Shown here one piece after another: positions 10,506 to 21,401 of a DNA stretch of 30,910 bases; the first letter of the stretch is position 1; every line of letters starts with the position of its first letter. Source of the stretch: Gonapodya sp. JEL0774 (Eukaryota > Monoblepharomycota > Monoblepharidomycetes > Monoblepharidales > Gonapodyaceae); assembly GCA_027604505.1 (NCBI GenBank), contig JADIIX010000176.1, forward strand, positions 7,831 to 38,740. Direction: 5' to 3'. A program made the position numbers and the translations under genes. Under the pieces are notes generated by a model that made no database searches, had not been told where the DNA came from, and was given only the letters and a program-made list of their open reading frames with translations.

Positions 10506-13500
10506 ATGAAGCTCACGCTTGAGGAGGCATATCTGGAGCTGGGTGTGGCTGAAAACTCGACGCTACAGGAATGCAAGACTGCTTACAAGCGCATGGCGCT
10601 TATACATCATCCTGATAAGAACCCGGGTCCGTATTTCCGATCACCACGTTTTTTCGTAGTTTGATTTACAACGTAGCTCATCATTTGCAACAAAAAATGA
10701 CTGCTCAACGACTCATAACTATCTAATGCTGCTATAGATAACGTCGAGGAGGCGAAGCTGAAGTTCCAGAGAGTTGCAACAGCATATCAGAAACTCGAGA
10801 AGCACCACAGTGGAGCACCTGACTCTGACAGCGAGGGCGACGATGGAGATATGGTAAGTCGGCAATGATTCATCATGAGTTTTTGTTTGGAGTGACCCTG
10901 AACTCCCACTGGAACTCCCTCAGTTTGCGATGGACCTCTTCTCCATGTTGTTTGCAGATTTATTGAGTGAGACTCACTGAAGAATGCTCTATCGAGATTA
11001 TAAGGCACTAAGTTGTATCTCTCTTTTGTTGAGGTGGTCCACGCTCTCGCCGAGGTGGTGGTGCTCGGGGGGGTGAGCTCGATAACTTTAACCCGACTTC
11101 CCATGACCACTCTGACAGTTATCTCTACCACTCGCAAATTTAAAGATTCTTTCTTTTCTCCTTTTGGTGGCTTCGATGGAATGGGGGGACTCGGCGGTGG
11201 GGAGCGAGTCGTCTTTGTCAACGGAGTTCCCATGGTGTTGGGCGGCGGCAGCGATAATCGACGTAGGGGTCCTACCACTGGCTTCAGGGGTCGAGGTGGA
11301 CAATCGAGCGGATCTCGAGGTCGCGGGAGAGGTGCGACACGTGGCGGAGCCAGGAGTGACTTCCGCGGTGGATTTGGTGCAGGATTCCCTGGCGGTTTCC
11401 CGAGTTTTGGCGGACCCTTCGGTAGCGCTTTTGGTATGGACGATGACGAAGACTTTTTCGACTTCGAGTTCGACAGCGATGACGATGACATGGAGAGCGA
11501 TAGCTACACAACAGACGAGGACAGTGATGATGAAGACATGGACGAGGAACCGCAATTCACAAGCCATCCAGCGAACGCTAGTGGGACTGGGCAATCGAGA
11601 ATGGATCAGGCGCAAGAAGCAGAACGACTGCGTGAAGACAAAGTAGAGAAAGCCGCAAAGGGTGGGTGAAGTCGATCAAATGTTGTAGTCACTGAGGTGG
11701 CATCTGCCTTCATTGATTGAAACCAACATATACTGCATGCAGTTGAAAAAGAACGTCTCGCAAGACAGGAGAAGGAGAAGCAACGAGAAGCTGCCAAACG
11801 AGAGGCTGGTGGGTCTAGCGATATGCAACTCTTCCATACTAAACTAATATTCAGACTTGCTTGTTCTGTGGATCAGTCCGCAAGATGCAAGAACCGAGAT
11901 CGTCTGCTTTCCGACAGGCTGAAAATGGAGATGTTGAGGCTCTTCGTGCGTCTCTCGCTAACCATAAAGTGCGGGTGACAGGTTTTGAGATCAACGATCG
12001 AACGGGATACGAGCGAAATGATGGCCTAGGAGAGACATTACTTCATGTTGCGTGTCGAATCGGATCAGTGGCGATGGTTGAGATGCTTTTAGATGAAGGT
12101 GAACAGTTGTGCTCCACTGAGGGCAGCTCAGACGTTGAGTTTCATGAAAGAAACCACCTTCATTGATAGGGGCAACCTTGACGGATCACGACACGCAAAG
12201 TCGACTTCCGACTCACGTCGCGGTGATTCATGGTCATGTCGAGGTTGTACGAGTCCTTCTGGATCGTGGTGCAAGCATAGATCCAAGAGACGGTCAGAAG
12301 AGAACACCCTTGTTTCTGGCGGCAGTTTTTGGTCAAGTTGAGACGTTCAAATTCCTGCTTCAGCGGGGAGCTCGTGTCGGTGTGACGGACGCCAGTGGGA
12401 AGAACAGTATGTTGTCCGCATTCGAGTTTGTCGTCACGCCCGAGACGAATTGCTGAACTAGGCTTTCAGTCAAGGACACGATCGATGCGGAACTGCGGCA
12501 GGGCACGAAGCGGAGATCTACTCAGGCACTTCGAGATATCCTGGCTCTCCTGACTGTATCCATCCCCAAGCCACAACCAAAAGCAAAGGCCAAGAAAAAA
12601 CAATTCGATACTCAGGTAACTGTCAAAAGCCTGTTTGACATCGAGAGATCTTATTAAACGATGCGATGCTGCAACAGTTGCAACGTCAACTTTCGGAACA
12701 GCGAGCGGCGGTGGAAGCTGAACGAGATCGGCTCGAAGAAGAAAGCATTCGAAGAGAAGCTGAAAGGGATGAAATGGAGGTCCGTTTGCGAGAGGAAGAA
12801 CAACAACGGGTTCTGCAGGAAGAGGAGGAACGAAATGCATTTGAAATCCAGGAACAAGATAAGCGGAACCAAGCTGATGCCGAGGCGCTTAAATGTGCGG
12901 AGACAAAATTGCGAGCGCAGCAAGCGAATGTCGCGAAGACGGAACAACGACTTGGAACAAAGGCGGCACAGGGTAACCAGGCGAATAACGGCGTCAAGGC
13001 CCAGAATCAACATGATCAAGGCAACCATATTGAATCATTAAAGTCCGGGTCGAGTCAAAGCTCTCGAATTGCTCCAGTCAAAGGCAAGAAGAGAACTGGG
13101 AACGAAGCGCCGGCAGCCACAACCACGCGATCGGCCACGCTGTCACCTTCATCCATCATGGAACCCGCCCATCAAATGAGATTTGAATCTAATGCGTCTA
13201 AGGCGACCGTGCGGGGAGCATCTCCTTCGCCAGAGGATGCCTCTGCGATGATCTTTGACGCCGACCTTGCAGGTCTTGTTGGTATGGGATTCAGCGTGAC
13301 TAGTGCTTCGCAGTCCCTGAAAGAGACAGGAGATTTTCATCGTGCTTTGGAGAAGTTGTTAATATCAGTGGATACCTTAGTGCGTGAAGAGACGGCTCCC
13401 GCCGAACCAGAACGTGCTGCACGCGCTCGTGAGGAAGGGGGTGAATACTTGTATGCTGAAGCTCCGCTGGCGGACTTTGATACGCCTGACTTGATGGCTG

Positions 13501-13915
13501 AAGATGCAGGTGGAACCAACAATTCGACGTTCTGGGTGGGTGCCGAATCCATTGCGAACGTGCCAGTGGCAATCGACAAGTTGATTTTTTGTAGAAGGCG
13601 CAGCTGAAGTACGGAACAGATTACGGCCCTTCATTTTCCAATGGTCAGCCTTCGCTTAGAGCAACCAAACAAACCGTGGATGGGGGCGTTGTGCCGCCTT
13701 CCAGTGATCCTGACCATTCCATGCCTCTGTTGAATGGATCTACCACACGCCGAGACTTGCCCTCTTCCCGTTCCTTGCGACCATGTCACTTCTGGGCACA
13801 AGGGACATGTGCGAGGGGTGATAGTTGCACCTTTTCGCATTCCACCCTCCCGGAGCGGTCGACAAGTAAGGGAAGAGGTGCAAATGGAACGAGATTCCGC
13901 GGACGTGGCAGGTGA
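10506..13915 (+). CDS. J-domain / ankyrin / UBA-like / CCCH zinc-finger multidomain protein
   Basis: Eleven exons (10506-10626, 10738-10853, 10924-10966, 11034-11072, 11119-11661, 11743-11808, 11877-12098, 12170-12406, 12470-12615, 12678-13535, 13595-13915) give 903 residues. Residues 1-65 are a J domain with HPD at 35-37, the Hsp70-stimulating motif. Next come a Gly/Arg-rich stretch (RGRGGQSSGSRGRGRG) and a very acidic block, an ExxR/K-rich coil, ankyrin-type repeats at about 310-462 (GETLLHVACRIGSVAMVEML; LPTHVAVIHGHVEVVRVLL; TPLFLAAVFGQVETFKFLL), a long Glu/Gln/Arg coiled coil at about 512-600, a UBA-like helix bundle at about 705-742 (LVGMGFSVTSASQSL) and a CCCH finger with C861, C869, C875 and H879. 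The C-terminus is again RG-rich. The family facts suggest an Hsp70 co-chaperone that binds ubiquitin and possibly RNA; that combined role is my inference. Codon and intron style match the neighbours, so transfer is not indicated. Confidence 0.85.
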
Positions 13916-14249
13916 TGGTGCCGAAACGTCGTAACTGCACACTCTGAATGCACAGTTTCGCCGCATAAAAGGCATATTCGCGTTGTAGATACAATTCCAA
14001 TGTCTTCCAATATCTTTCAAATATCAGACATTATTGTAGACTCTCGAAGGCATGCATTGTGTGACAGTAAATGAGGAACTTTTTGCTGGGTGGGGGCTGA
14101 TCCTCGAAGTCCTGTTCCGATTTCGAAATTTTACAACCCCCTTTGTCCGCTTTCGGTTCAACGAAACAGAGCACCCCGTGTATCCCATCGAGGCGCTCTG
14201 CCCACCCGCAGCTGTCTCAGCTGCGAGCATCGACGGACTTCGCCGCCAC

Positions 14250-15267
14250 ATGGCTGCACCCCTTCAAGACCCATCGATTAGTACTCCGCTGGCTCCTCAG
14301 CCACGGAAACCCGGCCGCCCAACTCCCTACGTCTTCCCATTAACACTTCCGCGGGTATCGACTCCCAGTCAAGCCCCGAAACCTCGACGAAGCCGGCTCT
14401 TCGGGAATCCGAGGCGAGGGTCCGCGGCATCTCTCGAAAGCGAGGGATCTGTGGAAGAGGACGTGTGAGCTCAACGAGCGACTTCTTTTGTCTTTGATGG
14501 CAGTCATGTTTTTTTGCGATCCTCGGATGCCCAGAACCTTCGAGAATGACGCATTTGCAGAGTTTCTATCCCTCATATACTCCCGTCCCGCCGCCATCGT
14601 GGAATCTCTTTCGGGACAACGAAACCACCATGGTATACCTCCTCTTATTCGCCGAAAATCAAGCGTACCCAAAATCTTCATGACTGCGGATGACGAAGAT
14701 GGAGCACCTCCCCCCCAAATCAGTGACATCGCCGGACGTCCTGAACTTAATCGTACACCATTCCGTCCAGAACCTGCGCAGAACAGCAAGAAAGAGGAAT
14801 CTGGATCGCAGACGTTTTGTGAGTCTCTTGGAGGCTGTCTTTGTTCTTGTAGATGGACTAGGCTCTCACAAACAGGGTTTGGTGGCCCAGCTGTTTCATC
14901 TCCAATAACACGTGCCAGAAACCCTGTGGCATTGAACAGTCCTTTCACACAGAGGAAGAGAGCCGTGGGCAATGAAAGTGTCCAGCCCCTACGGATCCAG
15001 CCGTTAAAGGCCGATTACTCTTCGCAGCCATCCCCTGTGGGTCCACCTAACGGTGCGGAACTGGGGCTATTGGCTCCATCACCTCCCCCAATGGAGATTT
15101 ACATGCACGGTGCAGCCCATGTCCCCCCCCGACAGGTTGAAACCATGAAAACTGTTCCGCTTAAGTCATCTGTGGAGGAAAAGGGTGGATCATCAAAACC
15201 GAACTACCGAGGTCGTTCTCTCAGCGCCGGTGACATATTTTCAAAACTGTTTCGCCAGGCCCCCTGA
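14250..15267 (+). CDS. Orphan Pro/Ser/Arg-rich protein, probably disordered
   Basis: Three exons (14250-14464, 14535-14818, 14876-15267) give 296 residues. The start is chosen because the ATG at 14250 sits in a near-perfect Kozak context (GCCGCCACATGG) and the 70-bp intron with donor GTGAGC joins it in frame to the large downstream frame; the 57-bp second intron (GTGAGT..ACAG) is stop-containing only in other frames and could be retained. The product is basic at the N-terminus (RRSRLFGNPRRGSAASLESE), has a short leucine-rich helix (AFAEFLSLIYSRPAAIVESL) and then Ser/Pro-rich low-complexity sequence ending GRSLSAGDIFSKLFRQAP. Several RRxS and RxxS sites look like basophilic kinase targets. I recognise no domain and assign no function. 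It lies between the J-domain gene and RPN5 on the same strand. Confidence 0.6.
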
Positions 15268-15333
15268 AAACGTGCCCGACATGTAAGAAGAACTGTACAT
15301 AGACTACTGCATTCTGAGCATCTATTTTTCGGC

Positions 15334-15339
15334 AATAAA
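15334..15339 (+). terminator. Poly(A) signal AATAAA of the orphan gene
   Basis: A canonical AATAAA lies 67 bp after the stop at 15265-15267 and before the RPN5 promoter. Use is inferred from position. Confidence 0.45.
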
Positions 15340-15366
15340 TTTGAGCTGTTTGATTGGATTCGAAGA

Positions 15367-15399
15367 CGGTGGTTTTAGTGGTTCGGTGGTTCGGTGGTT
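15367..15399 (+). promoter_or_regulatory. Clustered GGTGGTT repeats upstream of RPN5
   Basis: CGGTGGTT occurs at 15367-15374, 15384-15391 and 15392-15399, with AGTGGTT at 15377-15383, so four near-identical 7-8 bp units stand in 33 bp, 70-102 bp before the RPN5 start codon. The placement suits a promoter element. The core GGTGG is shared with the yeast proteasome element GGTGGCAAA bound by Rpn4, but the last bases differ, so a link to proteasome control is a guess. It could also be a simple replication-slippage repeat. Confidence 0.35.
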
Positions 15400-15468
15400 C
15401 TGTCAGCGTGGTGCCGTTGGACTGTTTGCCTTCAACTTGCGCTACCGAACACTTTCCTTTGAATTAGA

Positions 15469-17634
15469 ATGGCGGACACATTCACGGAACCCAAGGTGTT
15501 TCCTCTATGTGATCGCACTGCTGTTTTTCGATCAAAGTTTTGACCGCTGCCTTCTCGTCCTGTTGGTTGTTGCCCATAATTACTAGATTGAGAAGGACTG
15601 GAGCAAGGAGGTCGATGAGATTCTCCCGAAAGCAGCGGCAATTGCTAAGGTGTGCCTTTGTGTTTTAATGCTTTCCCGTATTACAATTTAATCAATCTCT
15701 TTCTCCAAACGGCGGCATCAGGATTCCAAACTACAAGAAGCGCTGGAGCTCCTGCTGGCACTCGAGAAGCAAACTCGAAGCGTATGTCGTGAATTTAAAA
15801 GAATCTAAGTTAGGCAATTGCGCTGAAGGACTGCGGTGTTAGTCTGCAGACGTTTTGTCGAATGGGAGGGTCCTCATTCAAATCGTCTCCCTAATTCACG
15901 AGGCCAAGGATTGGAAGCTTCTTAACGAGTATGTCACACTGCTGTCAAAGAAGCATGGTTTGTTGAAGGCGGTAGGTAATGGCTCGCTTACTTTACGTTC
16001 GAACGAGGCTTCTCTCCAACTGATTTACAATTGATTTAACCGAACCTCGCAGGCGGTTTCCAAAATGGTTCAGCAAGCTATGTCATATTTGGACACAACT
16101 CCTGACAAGTCCACGAAGTTGGAGCTGATTGAGACCTTGAGAACTGTTACGGAAGGAAAGGTGGGAGTTTAAAGCACACAATTTCTGTTCTGAAACGTCC
16201 CTCATTTATTGGCACACAGATTTTCGTGGAAGTAGAGCGCGCACGTCTCACTCGCATGTTGTCCAAAATGAAAGAGGATGAGGGCAATATCAACGATGCT
16301 ACCGAGATACTTCATGAGTTGCAGGTGAGGAGATGTTCTACCTTTGTGCGCTATCAGAAATTTTCCGACTGTTTGTCCTTCCGTGTTTAGGTTGAAACCT
16401 TCGGCTCCATGGATCGCAGAGAAAAGACGGATTTCATCCTTGAGCAAATGCGACTGAGTCTGTTGAAGCGAGACTTCACGCGACTCCAAATAATTAGTCG
16501 CAAAATCAGTATTAAGTACTTCGACGATGTGGCGAATGAGGTTGGCTCTTTTCTCTGTTCTCGGCACCGTCCTTAACAATTGAAAGGCACCATCGGTTGC
16601 CAGGATCTGAAACTGCGATTCTATGAGATTATGATTCAACACGCATTGCACGAGGAAAACTTTCTCAATGCTACGAAGTACTATCGTCAAGTTTACAACT
16701 CAAAAACTGTCAAAGACGATGACGCTAAATGGACTGAGGTAAACGAGAAAAGTAACACTGGTGTCAGTCACAATCGTGACATCTTAGTTGCAGGTCCTGA
16801 AGAATGTGGTTTTCTTTATTGTCCTCTCTCCCTACGATAACGAACAATCTGACCTCATTCACCGGATCGATGAAGACGTGAAATTGGCTCAGTTACCTGT
16901 CTACAAGTACGTTCAAGAGTACACCGCAAGCGATGATTGACACTCACTTTTTATACATTTAGAGAGTTCTTGAAAAACTTTATCACACACGAGCTAATGC
17001 GTTGGCCCAAAATTGTCGAAATATACAGTGCTGACGTTCGCAACTCGTATGTGTTCGACGCAAAGACCGAAGACGGAAAGAAGCGATGGGACTTCCTCCA
17101 TAAACGAGTCATTGAACATGTGAGCGAGCAAGCGTGCGATATTGCAATTTTCAGACTTCCGTGTAAAACCCTTTCTGTCGCTAATTCAGAATATCCGCGT
17201 GGTTGCTAAATATTACCAGAGAATTACATTCAAGCGACTGACTCAATTGCTGGACTTGTCACCAACGGTGTGTTAACGCGTTTTTCTATGCGCAGAGCGA
17301 CTTGATGCCTGAGAAATGATCTTCCTGCAGGAAACGGAGGAGTACCTTTCAAAGCTAGTAGTGTCCAAAACCATACATGCTCGTCTCGATCGGCCCGCAG
17401 GCATTGTCAGTTTTGTTACAAAGAAGGACCCTAACAGTGTTCTTACTGCATGGTCGCATAGTGTTAACGAAGTCCTGGAACTTATTGCAAAGGTGATATA
17501 CGACCTCTTCCGTGCCCATTATCAAGTACTCATGTTGCCCCCCATACTGCAAATTATAGACAACGCACTTGATTGCGAAGGAGGAGATCGTTCATAGTGC
17601 CAAGCTCAGTAAACGGGTAGGGATAGCGGAATAG
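15469..17634 (+). CDS. RPN5: 26S proteasome non-ATPase regulatory subunit RPN5 (PSMD12)
   Basis: PCI-domain subunit of the proteasome lid, a scaffold contacting the deubiquitinase RPN11 and the core ATPase ring. Thirteen exons (15469-15495, 15587-15649, 15722-15781, 15843-15971, 16053-16160, 16220-16324, 16391-16540, 16604-16738, 16794-16906, 16963-17119, 17190-17267, 17331-17492, 17560-17634) give 453 residues, against about 456 in human PSMD12. Recognisable segments are [72 protein letters not shown], and the PCI winged-helix part [20 protein letters not shown] followed by [20 protein letters not shown]. For exon 8 the acceptor at 16602-16603 is chosen because it restores NEDLKLRF; an upstream AG at 16585-16586 would break the frame. 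The gene ends 53 bp from the stop of the opposite-strand neighbour. Confidence 0.96.
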
Positions 17635-17687
17635 GGCATTCATTGTATATATACATTCATCCATCAACACAAGCAAGCATCAATCAT

Positions 17688-20600
17688 CTACATGTCTTCC
17701 AAAAGATTTTTGTTGTTCAAGCGCGATCTCGTCCCCGGAATATCATGAGGGTTTAGGAGGCTTGCCGCTCCTAGTCCAATTCCTGCTCCATACGTCACTG
17801 CCTGAATGGGGGCCACAATGCCTTGTGATTCACGTCCGAGCCCTTGCCCCGGTTTCCAACCTTGCTTCTCCAACAGCCGGGAGCCAACGTTCGAAGTAGG
17901 GATTCCGTGTTTTGTTGGTTCTTCCGTAATTGTTCGGGTCTGTGTACGCCCGGAGTCAACACGAGCCGGTTGACCAAATGCTCGTCGCCTCTCTGCGGCA
18001 CGATTCCTCCATCTTGTGACGGACTGTAAAGGGAGATTGTGATGACTTCGATCACTTGTTAGTCACGCAGGAAAGATGCCGCGAGCGAAATTACCTGCGT
18101 ATCTTGCGCTGCTTTGTCAACGAACTTTTGGATGTGTGCTTTTAGTTGCGTCTGTGGTAGGTCTTAATGAGTTCAAGTCACTTGAATTTTGTTTGTTTAA
18201 CGGTACCTTGTGCAGTTCGGACAGGGCCTGATGCCGTTTCAGTTTTTCCATAGACTCAAAGCCACGTTGACATAGCAGACACGCATTTATGGAAGAATCA
18301 ATCTGTGTTTCATTGACTTCCTCCTCGGTTGGGATCCGCTTTCCTAAAAGTGAGTATGTGTTGATTCAATAAATATGTACAACGCGAACTCACTGTGACC
18401 GTTGGCTCGGGCTCCTCCTCTTCTGCCTTTGCGTCTTGACTAATGGCTGTCCACTTTTGAATCTGTACTTGCTGTTTTTTACCCTGGATAGTGATCAGGG
18501 GCTTCTTGTCGGTCGCTGAAACAAACGTGAAACGTTGAATATACGGTGGAAAGATCTCCTCTTCTTGTAGAATTACCTTTTGCAGCTGAGTCTGTCTCTT
18601 CTGCTGTTCGGTTCGCACTGCAATGTAACAGCATTTCCATATTCGATGTTAGCATAATCGTGGTTCAATCAACACGCAACAGACTCTTGCTGATTTCGAA
18701 GAGTTTAGGTCCACTAGTTCAACTTGGAGTCAACTAACTTGCTTTGGTTGATTCCCTGCTGAGATGCTTGGGCATCTAAGGTGACATAATGACTGTTGAT
18801 GCCAAGATTACATCCATAACGCCGCGCTTCAACTCACCAGACGATTCCGCGCCGACGATAAACTTCGCATCCTTCTCTTTTATCGACGACGAAATGTCTG
18901 CACCGACTGTTGCATAAAACGCGCTCATGACATCGTCCACAGAATCTTGTGGCGTTCCCGTTAAAATGGAACTGTCCCGTAGCAGTGAATACCAGTGATT
19001 CTTACCGGCTTTAGGTGACGACGGTTTTTTCCTCTTCTTTGTCTTGGCCTCCTTCCCTGGGCCAGTAGCAGGTCCCGCAGTCGCTTCCTCTGGTACAGCT
19101 GGCACAGCACTTGCGTACGCTCCTTCGTCCCAATACTGCACCCACACCGGATTACCTTGCAAATCCTTCCGAGAACTCACAGCCCATGTCGAATAGCCGT
19201 AGACGGGGGTGAAAGATCCTTCGTGGGCCCATGAGGATTGGACCGTCTTTCCGTCGACCGAGAAGGCGAGCTCGGGCGGGCCGATTTGGCTCAGTGCCAT
19301 CGCCGCGGACGGCATGTCCTTGTACTCAATGAACTGGGAGAATCGCGGCAGTGAGTCAAAGCCAGAAAACTGTTCCGTCCGATTGATGGACGTAATGACA
19401 TCAATGACCCACAGCGAAGCCCCATGATAGGTGTGTTAGGCGGTCACGAATAAGGCGAACTTGTAGAGGAGGAGGGTTTATCGCCTTGAACGCCGAATAG
19501 AGCTGAAAGGGCACAGTTAAACGTCGCACAGTGACCGCTTGTGTTTTCTAACTTTCAACTCACGGTTTCCTCAGTGGTCATTGTATCCAATCCCCTCACT
19601 AGCAAAGTCATGTGAGCGGTTTGTCCTACATCTTGCTGCCCATCGTTTACCCCCCCTTGCGCGTGTAGCCCGGGATTTCCCGGTCCCGCAGGTGCGAGAG
19701 TGGCCTGCGAAAACGCAGCTCCCGGAATTCCATGCATCCCTGAAGGCTGAGAGTACCTGTTGGAGTCAGGTGTGTAAGAATTGCGGGAGAAATCTACGCG
19801 GATGCGGACGCCGGAGATCGTGATGTGCGGATAGTGGGCGTCAACAAATTTGCGGGCGTGCTCGATTGAGAAGAATTTTGCGAATGCAAAACCCTTGGAT
19901 TCGCCTGAAGATAATGTCGCAGATAGCGGTTCGAATAAGAAGCAAGGCGTGATTGTAAAAATCATCGAGAAGCCGGAGAGATGGTTTTGCGGAGGGGATA
20001 TCGGCGTGGGCATGCACCGGGATAAAATAGACGCTTGGTGAGTTTTCGAATGCCTGAAACTGCACGGCACGGAACACTCCAGTCTCAGTGTCGTGAGAGA
20101 CACTAGGACTGGAGCCCGGCCTGGGTAGGTTGTGCGCATGTGTAAAGACCTGTCTTTTTGTCCCGTACAATCTTCACAGATTCCAAGTCCGCACCAAGGC
20201 CTGTAAGAGCCGTTTGGATCTGAGTTGTTGGGGGCGCGAGTGGTGGTGGCGTTGTCGTTAGGTTTCGGAAAGAGAGGCAGGCATTGGGGGAGAAGATGGG
20301 ACCAGGTCAGTCCATATCATAATGTCCATGACGAGTGCGTATATTAAATGAGGGCGGTCGTTGTCGCCCGACAAAAGAGTCCACTCCCCCACGCTTGCCC
20401 ATTCTCGGCCCCATATTGCCAGGGGCGGAAGTGGCGAGCCCCACCACCAACGCATACGGTGGGTAGGAGTGAGACAATCTTGCGGCTCAGTAGTTACACT
20501 AACATCCATCTCGGTGAAATTGGGCTGGATACCCTGGACGATCACATATATGTTGGGGGCCGTAGAGGATTTCAGCCGCTGCAAGGGGGTATGATGGGGT

Positions 20601-21168
20601 GTAAGAAAAGGAAGGTGTAAGAGAAAGATTGAGAACCCCTAAAGCAAACTTCAAACCCTGACGACCAATCAAGAATCCTATAGTCCTATAGTTAGACAGC
20701 ATCGCCAATGTCTCAGATCGGCAAGGACTTGGACGAAACGTCTAGTTGTGCACCTATCCCGCATCAGGAGCTCACCGGTCTGTAGTGGTGGCGGTCACTG
20801 TCGTCCGACTCATCGTCCTCTCTGTCGTGTCCTCTTCGGCGGCCCAAGCGGGCGTACTGCTCCTCTCTATCGCGGGAGCGGCTACGGGACCTCCTTCTGC
20901 TGCTGCGTTCCCCACTGTTCTCATTGCTTCCCCCATCGCGCGAGCTCTGATGCCTTCGCTTCGAATAGGGCGAAGCCGAGCGGTCGCGACCCTTTTGGTC
21001 ACTAGGGTCGTGTAGGTCATGCTGCCAGCGTCCAGAAGAATCAGCGGATGGTGGTGGCTGCTGCAACTGAGTCTGGAAGTACTGAGCCGCCTGCAGCTGC
21101 TGAAGAAACGCGGTGGCATCAGTGTACTGCTGTTGCTGCTGCGCGTACTGCGATGGGTCGTATGACAT
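17688..21168 (-). CDS. RBM5/RBM10-like splicing factor (RS, two RRMs, C2H2, G-patch)
   Basis: Nuclear RNA-binding protein of the RBM5/RBM10 class, which regulates 3' splice-site choice in early spliceosomes. Twelve exons: 21168-20776, 20578-20504, 20219-20150, 19904-19564, 19502-19413, 19333-18838, 18775-18739, 18617-18577, 18515-18394, 18338-18207, 18151-18095, 18023-17688, giving 729 residues. Order: Gln-rich then RS/RD-rich N-terminus (1-131); RRM1 with RNP2 NIYVIVQG (about 140) and RNP1 KGFAFAKF (about 183-190); RRM2 with MTLLVRGL (about 278) and WGFAFIEY (about 320); C2H2 finger C575, C578, H591, H598; a RNRAAERRRAFG linker; G-patch from about 663 (SRLLEKQGWKPGQGLG). No RanBP2 zinc finger or clear OCRE domain is visible between or after the RRMs, unlike animal RBM5. 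The acceptor before 18338 is weak (GAAAG); TTTTAG a few bases earlier breaks frame. It converges on RPN5 and diverges from PAF1. Confidence 0.92.
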
Positions 21169-21401
21169 TGTGGGAGTTTTTGTGACGTGCAGCGCGGCCG
21201 CCAGAACAAAGCACACTCAAGTTCACATGCAACCACAAGCAGGAACAAATTAGACATGACCGAATAGCGGATCACTAAAACGTTGACAAAGTATTTGCTA
21301 TACCAAATCGAATGGATTTTCCTTTTGTGGTCGTTAGTAAGCCTCAAATGTACCATCCAGGTGACTTCCCTCCCACCAGTTCATTCGTTTCGATTATAAT
21401 G
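21169..21401. promoter_or_regulatory. Shared intergenic region between divergent RBM5-like gene and PAF1
   Basis: The two start codons point away from each other across about 230 bp, so both promoters must fit here or overlap the genes. I see no clear TATA box near either start. The exact right edge depends on the unsettled PAF1 start (candidates at 21312, 21348, 21402 and 21424). A GC-rich GCGGCCGC block at 21193-21200 is the only distinctive short motif. Confidence 0.4.

Noticed and set aside
10787-11491. A 234-codon open frame on the minus strand, Ser/Pro/Arg-rich
   Set aside because: It lies opposite the RG-rich and acidic exon of the J-domain protein; the low-complexity GGN/CGN and GAN codons of the real gene leave the other strand free of stops. 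No domain and no splice logic.
14340-14972. A 210-codon open frame on the minus strand
   Set aside because: Antisense to the three-exon orphan gene, whose plus-strand model has a strong start context and proper introns; the minus frame has no recognisable content.
16580-16603. Acceptor at 16585-16586 for RPN5 exon 8
   Set aside because: It shifts the frame and introduces a stop; the AG at 16602-16603 restores the family sequence.
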